From the NCBI RefSeq assembly GCF_003288845.1, contig NZ_NHYN01000013.1, positions 1 to 57,622 on the forward strand: a stretch of DNA of 57,622 nt, read 5' to 3'. The stretch's first letter is position 1; each line of letters starts with the position of its first letter. The notes beneath the pieces were generated by a model, which searched no databases, was not told the DNA's origin, and saw nothing but the letters and a program-made list of their open reading frames with translations. A program made the position numbers and the translations under genes. This DNA is from Helicobacter monodelphidis. Lineage in GTDB: Bacteria; Campylobacterota; Campylobacteria; Campylobacterales; Helicobacteraceae. This document shows, one piece after another, positions 1 to 10,500 of the stretch.

Positions 1-71
1 CCTATAAACACGCAATTTAAACAAAAAAACACCCTTAAAAATTCAAATTTTTAAAAATCTCATTCAAAATT

Positions 72-458
72 TTAAAACCAAAATACCACTTTGATTTTAG
101 ACATTACCAGATACATTGTATCATCATCTTTAAGCCCAAAAATAAAAATATCAATTTTGGTATGATAAGTCTGAAAATAATAAAAATTGCCAATCGCACT
201 GAATATAACAATAAAGCTTACAAGCACAATATAGGCAAAGAATAATAATTTTGCCCACTTTAGCCCTAAGGAAAAATTACAGAGATAACGATTCAATACA
301 AACCTTAAAGGCGGTGTGAAATACGCACAGAGCAAAATCACTGCAACCATTACACAAACTACACGCATATCAGAAAGAAACCCGATTCTATACATTGAGG
401 CTATATCACTCAATGCAGGCGCAGTATCAATAAAAGCAAACTGCATAAAAAGACGCAT
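72..458 (-). pseudogene. N-terminal fragment of a membrane-anchored sulfatase/phosphoglycerol transferase-like protein
   Basis: The 128 residues contain membrane segments (about residues 32-50 and 70-92) followed by FYYFQTYHTKIDIFIFGLKD, a pattern typical of the N-terminal membrane part of LTA-synthase/EptC-like sulfatases. Family members exceed 500 residues and carry a periplasmic alkaline-phosphatase-fold domain. Here the frame stops at 72 after the DDDT signature and the rest is missing. The frame is open upstream of the first Met to about 548 and would add another hydrophobic stretch, but no convincing start or ribosome site is visible there. It is probably a truncated or frameshifted relic; the rest could lie beyond the window in another frame. 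The 291 bases between this fragment and the methyltransferase (459-749) hold nothing else I recognise. Confidence 0.5.
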
Positions 459-749
459 AATGAAATAAGTAAAAGCAAAAAATATGGCTAAAACAATACT
501 AAGTAGGGTTAATTTTCGCTTAAATAATATATCCCACAGATAAAATAAGCGGGATTATAGCTGTCTTTCATAAATGTTTAATGAGGCTACAAATCTAAAG
601 TGCCTACAAAAAATCTCCTTAACATTTCGCATTTATGAGATTATTTTAAGCGGAGTATTCCACAAGATTGAGCCAAACATAGAATCTTAATTTGAGATTT
701 ATTTTAATATAATTTTGTGATTAAAATCCTGCTCTATGCACTTCTTTAA

Positions 750-1580
750 TTATAAATAATTGCTAATGAGCAACTCTTTGCCTTTGCTCGCTCGCCCCTG
801 CTTGTAGTTATTCATACCATATTGCAAATCCCACTCTATCACACAAAAATCCTTGTAGAGATGACGAATATACTCGCTATCATCATAAGTGAGCAAAAAT
901 CGATGATTTGTCTTGCAAAGCACCCTATGCAAAGCCTCGTGATTGAAGCTTGTATGCAAGATTCCCTTTTTGCCATAGAGTTTGGACTTACTCGCACGAT
1001 AATAAGGCGGGTCCAAAAACATAAAGACACTATCCCCTTTACGCTTGATAATGCCCTCAAAATCCTCTGCGTGAAATTCAAAATTTGTGATAATGGAATG
1101 AGATTCTATGAGCCTATCAATACAACTTTGTGTGAATCTCCCCTCAAATGCCTTTTGCGAATATCCACCACTATCAACCACACCTGAAAAAGTGATACGA
1201 TTGAGGATAAAAAAGTCAATCCCTCTCTGCAATGGGCTTAAATCGCTATTTCGCCTCGCAATGAGGAAATCATACAAATCCCTTCCGCTCTCAAATTTTT
1301 GCCTTAGTTCTTCAACTCCCCTAATGAGATTAATATGATTATTTTGAAGACAATCCCAAAAGCAATAAAGTTCGTAATTTAAGTCATTTGCGATGAGCTT
1401 CATACCACTTCGTTGCTGGGCAATATAAAATCCTATCGAACCTCCACCAAAAAAAGGCTCACGATATTCCTTGAAATCATGTGGAATAAATTGCCCTAAG
1501 AATTTTATCGCCCTGCTTTTGCCACCGGGATAACGCAAGGGGGATTTTATCGATGAGAGAGTGTGAATCGCTTGTGTCAT
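750..1580 (-). CDS. D12-class (Dam-like) DNA adenine-N6 methyltransferase
   Basis: Transfers methyl from SAM to adenine N6 in a specific DNA site, presumably protecting against the enzyme encoded just upstream. The 276-residue product has the D12-class layout: the N-terminal LRYPGGKS motif, the SAM-binding FFGGGS loop (about 43-48) and the catalytic DPPY (190-193). An in-frame Met lies six codons further upstream. I chose the start at 1580 because that ATG overlaps the TGA of the upstream gene (ATGA), which implies translational coupling. The length is typical of Dam/DpnM relatives. It forms a two-gene operon with the 1577-2692 gene. The recognition sequence cannot be read from the protein. 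Confidence 0.88.
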   Translation of the reverse strand: MTQAIHTLSSIKSPLRYPGGKSRAIKFLGQFIPHDFKEYREPFFGGGSIGFYIAQQRSGMKLIANDLNYELYCFWDCLQNNHINLIRGVEELRQKFESGRDLYDFLIARRNSDLSPLQRGIDFFILNRITFSGVVDSGGYSQKAFEGRFTQSCIDRLIESHSIITNFEFHAEDFEGIIKRKGDSVFMFLDPPYYRASKSKLYGKKGILHTSFNHEALHRVLCKTNHRFLLTYDDSEYIRHLYKDFCVIEWDLQYGMNNYKQGRASKGKELLISNYL

Positions 1581-2692
1581 TGTATATTCTCTAACCAAAT
1601 AGTAAAATTATTCTTTTGAGATTCGAGATTGAGCGAATGAAGAATACTTTTTTGTTTCTCGTTAAAATTATTATTTTTCATAAAAGTTTCTCTATTTTGT
1701 GCTGTATTTGGCAGTGTAATACTTGATTTGAGTGTAGTAGAAGTCAAGCGTAAAATCACTCTAAATTCCCTCTTGCCTATAGAATCTTGAAGGATTGAAA
1801 GATTATGATAAAGCATAAGTTTAAGCAAACCATCTTTTATATCATCACTTGAGGGCAATATAGAATCTCTACTATGCTTACTCTCAATCAAATACAAAAT
1901 ATTATCTTTTTCTATCACATCATCGATGGTAAAAAAATAATATCCACCCAAATAATTTTCAATGGTAATTTTTGTCTTTTCACCTATACCGATAGATTCT
2001 TTTGGCTGAAGCGTAAGAAACTCTCTATTTTGAGCATTTTGTGCTTTTTGTCTCGAATATCGCATAAAAGATTCTCTATTTTTTGAAAGATTTGTTGCAA
2101 ATTTATCAATATTATTTGGATTATGAAGTTGCACTTTGAGGATTTTTGAGATATGTTGATAGGCATTTTTCACAAGCGTGATTTTGCTAAGTAAATTTTC
2201 CTTACTAAGTTGATTAAGATTCCAATGGAGTGCGGATTGATGATAGTTTGTAAGTTCGCTAAGTTGCTTGGTAATGTAGTCATTGCCAAATCGCTGATGA
2301 GTGATTTTATTTAGTTTGTTTGGGTTTCTCGTATTTGTCTCTGCACTCTCATAATAGCTAATAATCACATAGATATTCAAAAGACTCATTAGCGAAACAC
2401 TATCCCATTGCAAATAATCCATATCGCCATCTTTCCCTTCATCTTTGATAAGCGGGATAATCGTTACAATCTTAGTCGCAGAACAATCAAAAGTATCATA
2501 AACTCGTGCATACGGGTAAGAACGCGTCCTTTTGGGGCTTACCCATTTGCTTATTGCAAAGGTTTTGTTGTTTATAGTAATGAGACATTTGCTCGGCAAA
2601 TCATTAATATTAGTTTGAGATATATCAAAAATCTCAAGATTCTCTCGCCATTGTTTTTGATATGAGAAGTTTTGAATTTTGGCTAGTAGCAT
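1577..2692 (-). CDS. Probable type II restriction endonuclease paired with the D12 methyltransferase
   Basis: A 371-residue protein whose family I do not recognise. A PD-(D/E)xK-like nuclease signature is visible: acidic residues at 257-258 (FTIDD), a beta-hairpin spacer, then ESK at 270-272 (YLIESKH). The N-terminal half has aromatic and basic residues that could form a DNA-reading part. Its stop overlaps the start codon of the adenine methyltransferase by four bases, the usual organisation of a type II restriction-modification operon. Calling it a restriction enzyme rests mainly on this context plus the nuclease-like motif. It could instead be another methyltransferase-associated nuclease. 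Confidence 0.6.
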   Translation of the reverse strand: MLLAKIQNFSYQKQWRENLEIFDISQTNINDLPSKCLITINNKTFAISKWVSPKRTRSYPYARVYDTFDCSATKIVTIIPLIKDEGKDGDMDYLQWDSVSLMSLLNIYVIISYYESAETNTRNPNKLNKITHQRFGNDYITKQLSELTNYHQSALHWNLNQLSKENLLSKITLVKNAYQHISKILKVQLHNPNNIDKFATNLSKNRESFMRYSRQKAQNAQNREFLTLQPKESIGIGEKTKITIENYLGGYYFFTIDDVIEKDNILYLIESKHSRDSILPSSDDIKDGLLKLMLYHNLSILQDSIGKREFRVILRLTSTTLKSSITLPNTAQNRETFMKNNNFNEKQKSILHSLNLESQKNNFTIWLENIQ

Positions 2693-2736
2693 TTTGGATA
2701 GCTCTTATTACTCGTTGGCAGATTTTATCTATGATG

Positions 2737-4422
2737 TTAATCATTTATAATATAATTAATATCCCATATTTTAAGAAATTCTTTAGTTAGTCTTGCAGTG
2801 CGTTCTTTTATATCATCTTTTGTCCATTCTTTTTTATCCAATAAATCATCTCGTGTAATACTTAAATCTGCACATTTTTTAATACAATTTTTCTTACTTC
2901 CATCACCATTTAATTTAATATTCCATAAAGAATTTTTTATTTGACTATTAAGCGAACCTTTAAGTAAAGTCATATTACCTATTTGATAAATAAACTCATT
3001 TGCTTCATCATCATTTTCAATAACATACTCCATTGTTTCCATGATTGTGGGCACAAATGTTCTAAGGTATAATTATATGATAACTCAATAATATCTTGAT
3101 TATTTTTATTGCTATATCTTCTGTAAAGTTCTATCCAAAATAAAATAAGATTAGCTTTTTTATTTTTATTACTTGGAATATATTTTAACGATTCTTCTAT
3201 TTGTTCTTGTTTAGGAAAACTTAAACTCTTTAATACTTTTGTATCTTTACTCTTACAAAACTCTACTGAGATAGTAGCAAAATTTTTATTGTAATCCTTA
3301 TTGTTCATATTGCAAACATAACGAGTTATTATAAATATTTCTAAAACTTTAAAACAAGAATTTAACTTCTTTTTATCTTTCAATGTATATTTTAAAGCCA
3401 ATAATAATGGCATTGCTGTATTTGTATCTGTAATCTTTAAAATATGAAATAATCTATTTTCAGTATTATCAAAGCTTAATGCCATACCTTTTGTAATGCA
3501 TGGAAAATTTTGATAAATATTTGCATATTCTTTAATAAGAGATAAAAAATTTTCTATCTCCTCTGCATCAAACTATTTTATTTTTTCTTTATAAATACTA
3601 CTCAGGTTTTCCAAAGTATCCTTATCTGTATCAAAGAATCCTTGTATAACAGCAAAAGCGTGTAAGAAAATCTCACTTTGAACTCTTTTAATTCGCCCTG
3701 TTACAACTTCTTGTTCCCAAAAATCTTTTTTTGTTCTGTTTCAAATATATTTTCCCAATATTCTTGATATATTTTTTCATATTCCATTTTTAAAAAAACT
3801 ACTTTTGCAAAAATTGCATTTTTTATAATGTCTGTTGCTGTAAGTTTTAATCCAGCAGTATTTATGGAATCAAATATTTTTTGTTCATCTTCATTTGCAT
3901 CTAAATTAATAATAACCCATAATTTAGAATTTTTTATAAATTTTAAAAAATCAAGTTTGTTTTCTATGTTATTTTCAATTCTTTTAGTAAAATATTCATA
4001 ACATTTTACTAACCGATTATATCCATCAATTTGCAAAGAAGTATAATTTTCTGCTTGTAAAATTTTATTAAAATATTCTTTATCAATCCTAGAATGTTGA
4101 ATTTTTGGATTTTTATCGCTTGTAGGTTCTTTAAATAGATACTTTCCATAATCTCCTTTATACTTCTCATCTAAGCAGTCATAAAGTGATTTTACAAGTA
4201 TTGAAAATGTTGTTAATCTTTGTTGTCCATCAATCAAACTTCTATGAGACCCCTCACCTGCATTTGTAAAAAATGTTCTCTTTTATTCTTAAAGCTATCT
4301 AGCAAATCATCAAAAAGTTGCTCCCATTGTTCCTCTTCCCATACATATTGTCTTTGAAAAAATGGTATTTCAATCAAACTTTCTTGTTCTATAAAACCAA
4401 AATTACTTTCATTTGCCTTCAT
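2737..4422 (-). pseudogene. DUF262/DUF1524 (GmrSD-like) protein, broken by several frameshifts and a nonsense codon
   Basis: Four overlapping minus-strand frames together encode one protein. The start carries IPFFQRQYVW, followed after a shift by IDGQQRLTT, the DUF262 (ParB-like NTPase) signature. The 3' half has LEHLCPQSW and, after another shift, IGNMTLL, which fit a DUF1524 HNH nuclease domain. Breaks seen: a shift near a T6 run (about 4270), a shift at an A7 run (about 3726-3732), an in-frame TAG (about 3575), and a shift near 3010-3040. Intact relatives (GmrS/GmrD fusions) are modification-dependent type IV restriction enzymes. Base composition is far more AT-rich than the neighbouring guaA, consistent with separate acquisition. 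It is probably non-functional. Confidence 0.8.
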
Positions 4423-4505
4423 TGATACTCTCCCAATAACTCCCTAATTTAGATAAATACAATTATATTATATTTTTACTTAATATTTACATTATATCTT
4501 CCCCT

Positions 4506-7500
4506 TTACTCCCACTCTATCGTGCCGGGTGGCTTACTCGTGATGTCATACACCACACGATTTATGCCCTCTACTTCATTGATGATTCGATTTGCCACAC
4601 CCTCTAAAAAATCATGGGGCAAATGTGCAAAAGTCGCCGTCATTCCGTCCAATGCCTCCACCGCACGCACGCAAATCGTATTATCATAAGTGCGATTATC
4701 CCCCATTACGCCGACACTTTTGACATTGAGCAACACGCAAAATGCCTGCCACACGCTATCATAATAGCCCTTATTGCGCAATTCCTCGATAAATATAGAA
4801 TCTGCCCTCTTCAAAAGCTCCAAGTCCGCCTCATTCACCTCGCCCATTATGCGTATCGCAAGTCCGGGACCCGGGAATGGATGCCGCATAAGCATAGATT
4901 CAGGCATACCTAGCTCCCGCCCAAGTGCGCGCACCTCGTCCTTAAAAAGCTCCCGCAATGGCTCGATAAGCTCAAACTTCATCCATTCAGGCAATCCACC
5001 GACATTATGATGAGATTTTATCGTCTTACTCGGACCTTTGACACTCACAGATTCTATCACATCAGGATAGAGCGTGCCTTGTGCGAGGAACTTTATCTCA
5101 CCATTTGTATTATGCTTCCTCGCCTCTTTCTCAAACACTTCGATGAAAGTCTCGCCGATGATTTTACGCTTCGTTTCTGGCTCTCTCACGCCTCTAAGTT
5201 TGCCTAAAAATACCTCTTTGGCGTCAATCGTGATGAGCGGCACACGCAAGTTTTCGCGAAACATCTTCTCCACCGCCTCACGCTCCCCAAGTCGCAAAAG
5301 CCCCGTATCCACAAATACCGGTATCAGTCGCTCACCAATCGCACGATACAACAAAGTCGCCACGACACTAGAATCCACACCGCCACTCACCGCACATAGC
5401 ACCTTGCAAGGCTTACTAGGTTCGTCTTTTTGCGATAAATTGTGGAGCTTGTCGCTCGCTTCGTCGATAGACGCCCTAGTCTTATCTCCTTGCTCACAAC
5501 TACGCAACCCCAATTTCTCATCAAAAATATTTTGCCTCGTGTCATTTACAGAATCTTGTGGCTTTATGAATTCATCGATAGAATCTCGCATTTTACGACG
5601 ACACACGCACGATTCTATATGGTCATTCACCATACCCATAGACTGCATAAAGGCATACATTATCGTTGAGCCGACGAATGTAAAGCCCCGCTTTTGCAAA
5701 TCTTTGCTGATTGTATCTGATAATGGCGTGCGAGGAGGCAAATCCGCTATCGTGCGAGGGCAATTATCAAGGGGTTTCCCTCCTACAAAGCCCCAAATAT
5801 AATGCGAAAAACTCCCAAATTCACTTTGAATCTCCAAAAATACCTTTGCATTATGTATCGCAGATTCTATCTTTTTGCGATTGCGGATAATGCCCTCATT
5901 CACCATTAGCTCCGTGATTTTCGCCTCATCATATTTCGCCACGATAGCAGGATTAAAATCATCAAATGCTTTTCTAAAAGCCTCGCGTTTTTTGAGGATT
6001 GTGAGCCACGAAAGCCCCGCTTGCATACCCTCTAGCACGAGCAATTCAAAGAGTTTGTTGTCATCATAAAGTGGCACGCCCCATTCATTATCGTGGTAGT
6101 GCTGATAAAGCCTCTCATCATCGGGATTTTTCGCCCTTGCCCACTCACAACGCACAAAATCATTGTGGATTTTCTCACTTCGCACAGAATCTTTCTTGCA
6201 CGAATGAGCCATAGCGGAAGTTTGAGATTCTATATGAGAATCTTGTGTGGTTTGAGATTCTATATTGTGAGATTCTAAATCTCTCACGCAAGTATCGCAA
6301 TAGCACTCCTCATATTCCTCTATCAGCTCATATTTCGTCAAATATCCGCGATATATCTCCACATTTTGTGCAAAATTGAATTGATGATAGCAAAACACCA
6401 CTTCTTTATTTTTTGGTTGCCAATGCTCCTTGTAGGCATAATAGCGAGGCATTCCCAGACGACACATCAAAGCCCCGCTTTTTGTGTTTTGTATATCGTG
6501 TGTCGCACTGATATAGGGCAGATTCTCTCGCGCCTCATCAAGCACCGCACTAAGCGCCTCAAAAGCATATCCATTGCCCCAAAACTCACTGCGCAACGCA
6601 TAGCCCAAATCATAGGGCGGCTCACACTCTATATGCACATAGCCTATGGGGATATTCTCATTTTTGAGGCATATTGCATATTTATAGCCCTGCTTTTTTG
6701 CATAAATTGCTTGATATTTTTGAGCAAAAATATTTTGAGCTTGAGCAAGATTCTCACACACAAAGCAAGGCAGATAAACATTTGTCGCCTCATCGCTATA
6801 AATTTCAAAAATCGCCCTCAAATCACTTGCTTCAAATCGCCTTAAAATGAGTCTTTTTGTATCTAGTCTCGGCGTATTTTGTGGGTTCTTTTTATAAGGG
6901 ATTCTTTTTTGTATTTCGCCCTTAGATGCCCTACTAGCGGATTCACTCCTTTCAAAATCTACTCTTTTTAGCACCATAACCGCTTCGTTATTTCTATCTC
7001 TCTCGCCATTTTTTTGGAATCCAATCTTTGCATAAAAGCCCATAGCGACGATATTTTCATCATAGGTGCTAAGATAAATTTCATCTTTGCCAAATTCAGC
7101 AAAAATCCTCCGAAGCAATGTGCGAAACGCTACCCCTCCTATGCCCTTGTTGCTAAACTTCTCATCAATCATAAAGCGGTCAATCCACACTCTATCCTCA
7201 ATCGCCACATAATCATACATACAAAAGCCAACGAGCGTATCATCAGCATAAATAGCCCTTGCTTTCCAATATCCAACCTGTTTCGCCTCATTGATAGAAT
7301 CCGCATTAGATTCTATAAAATGGCTAAATTCCTCTTTCACACGCAATGCACACACATCTTTGAAGTTAGAATCATCAATTTCTTGAAACTTCATACTTGA
7401 TTCTATCCCCACGATTTTACGCAATTTGATAATCTCATTTTGCACGAAATTTTGCATATTCCAATCCGTGTTGCTCCCGCAAATATCCACCGCAAAATTT

Positions 7501-10500
7501 TTGAGAATCTGTCCGCCACATTCGCTATGCACGACTTCGGGGTGGAATTGCAAGGCATAAATATTTCGCTCCAAATCCGCAATCGCACAATAATGCGTAT
7601 TGCCAGACTTCGCTAGCTCGATAAATCCACTCGGTATCTCCTCGACTTTGTCCGCATGGCTCATCCACACGATAGAATCTTGCTTCACACCATAAAAAAG
7701 ATTGCGTGTATGGCAAGGATTTTTAGAATCCCTGCCTTGCTCTAAATCCACTTCATTGCTAAGGCTACAAGGCTGATTGAAGTGATGGGGATTTTTGCTC
7801 AAATCTTTAGAATCTCCACTTCGCCCCCCATAGAGAGTATCGCTCAATTTTGCCTTGAGTGCCATAGAATCTACGCTCAAATGGGCGATATTCCCCTCTT
7901 TTTTTACTCTCTCAAAGCCGAGATTAAGATAGCACTGCAATCCATTTTTGTCCTGCATATCCCAACGCGTCGTGATTGTCGCAATGTGCAAAAATTCATT
8001 TGCCATAATATGCACAAGGAATGCCTCAAGCAAATCCTTGTATGCGACTTGAGTATTCATCGCATAGCATTCAAAATGATTGTCTCGCAACACGCCAAAG
8101 CCCATCATTTCTTGATTATGAGAATCTACAATGCACTTCACATTTTTGCCATTGCGTATCACATGAGCAATATCCTGCGTGATTTCTTGCAGGATTTTCT
8201 CACCCATAAAGCTATGATTGCTAAGAAAATAGCTTTGCCATTGCGTGAATACACTCTCTTTTTCATTCTTATGTATGGTGTGAAAAGAAAAATGATTCAA
8301 GTAATGATTGCGCGTATGGCAAGAATCTTTAGAATCTATCGTGTGTCTTACGCTCATATTTCTATTGCTCACTTCATTGCCACAAGTCTTAAGATATGAT
8401 TTACGCCATTTATCTTTCTTCAGGGCAAACTCAAAATACACTTCGCCACTCCCCACACTATCGCCCACTTCGCCGACTTTTTGCATTCCTAACTTGCGCG
8501 CGAGATTCTGTGAAGCGAGGTTATCACTCCTGCAAATCGCATAGAGTTCTTTCGCGCCAAGATGTGCAAAGGCATATTCGCGTAATGCCTCGCACACCTC
8601 AAGTGCATAGCCTTTACTCCAATGAGTTTTTTTCACGATATAGCTAAGCTCCAAATGCTCTTTGTAATGCAATCCAGCCTGTCCTATCATCTCGCCACTA
8701 TGAGGCTCGATAATGGCAAAATAGCCCACGCCATATCGTGCGTAGTTTTCTTTCTCATGCTGAATCCAACGCTTGACTTCCCTATCATCAAAATCCTCTA
8801 TCCACGCCCACATCGTCTCTTTATCACTTAGAATCTTTTTGAGTTCTGCGAAGTCATTATCATTGAAACATCGCAAAATCGTGCGTTTGGTTGCAAGAAA
8901 AATATCGCTAGATTCTATCTTATGGATTGTTGCCTCTTCTAAGTCTGCAATGTGAGATTCTGCCCCACGAGATTCTATACTATGAGTTCCCTTATGAGCC
9001 ACTTCGGACTTTTGTGCTGCAAAAATCAGTTCGGCATTCTTCACATAAAAAAGATAATGTCGCAAATCCTCGCCCTTGTAGTTCTTAATATTCTCGCCAA
9101 CAAGACGCATTCCTAGCTTCCTAGCGACTTTCATTGAGGCGAAATTATCATCTTTGATGAGGCAATACACCTCACTTAGCCCAAGATTTGCAAACGCATA
9201 ATCCCTACACATTTCCGCACATTCTAACGCATAGCCCTTGCCCCAATGACTCCGCCTCAAAATATAGCCAATCTCAACAACTCGCCTTTTTTGCACACCC
9301 TCCAAGCTAATCTCCGTATAGTTCAGCCCACAAGTGCCGATGAGCTTGCCACTTTGCGTCTCTATCATCGCCCAAGTGCCAATGCCATCACGCTCATATC
9401 GCACAAACTGCTGCTCTAGCCACTTTTGCACCTCATCATCGCTAAAGCTATGTCCCCACGCATACATCACAGATTCATCGCTTAGAATCTGCTTTAGCTC
9501 CGCGAAATCGCTTTGCCTAAACTCACGCAATATCGTGCGTTTGGTTTGCAAAATCACTTTTTGTCCCCATGCACTGCCCTTAGAATCCTGCCCCTGCATA
9601 TATGCACCTTTTGAAGCATTGTGTGAAGTCCAAGATTCTATAATGGATTGTAGTTTGGGCTTTGAAATCTCTAAAAATAGCATAGGATAAGGGCGTGAGC
9701 CACTATCAAGCGCACTTCTCCCCACAATCTCAAAACCCAAATCCTGATAGAATCTTAAGGCGTCTGTGTTTTGTTCATTACAAGAAACCTTGATAGTTTG
9801 AAAGACACTTAAGCCCTGCTTATACGCCTCTGCGATAAGAGCCTTGCCAACGCCTTGATGCAACGCACGCGGTGAGACAAAAAGCATTTCTATATTCTTA
9901 GAATCTATACCGATAAATCCCACAATCTCATCTTTTTGCCACATTTCACGCCCATTCTCTCGCCTCGCCACAATCACAAATACGCTCTCTAAGCCCTCTT
10001 TCAGCTCATCTCTAAGGTTTGCAATATCGCTTTCTTTGATAAAGCTATGCGTCGCACGCATAGAATCTTCCCACAAAGTAATGAGAGATTTTTTGATACT
10101 CTTAGCGTTTGGAAGTGCGCGTAATGCAGCACATTGAAAAGGTTTAGAATCTGCGTGGATAGTGTGATTTTGTGATACGAATTTCTCCAAAAACACCATT
10201 TCTATATCATTTTCTACCAATTTCTTTGCATACTGCTTGTAGCCGAGTTTCTCATATCGTTTGATATTCTCAACGCTCTTTGCACTCGTAAAAATCTCAT
10301 ATCGCTTCGCTGGAAGACATCGCTCAAGCTCCGCAATCATCGCCTTTGCCAAGCCATTGCCCGCATATTGAGGGGCGACAAAAAGTTTGCCAATATGTGC
10401 CGTCTCATCACGCACGCATCCTCGCACACTGCCCACAATCGCATCATTATGAACGCATTTGATAAATATGTGGGTTTGAAACTCCTCCTTGATACTCGCC

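Noticed and set aside
822-1187. Plus-strand frame opposite the D12 methyltransferase
   Set aside because: Shadow of the methyltransferase on the other strand; no ribosome site and no recognisable protein.
5074-5802. Long plus-strand frame opposite guaA (242 codons)
   Set aside because: Composition follows the reverse of the guaA/Tag coding sequence and no family features are visible.
6226-6290. Possible CRISPR-like array because of repeated words
   Set aside because: Repeats are only about 10 bases, irregularly spaced and in frame within a coding linker; there are no cas genes.
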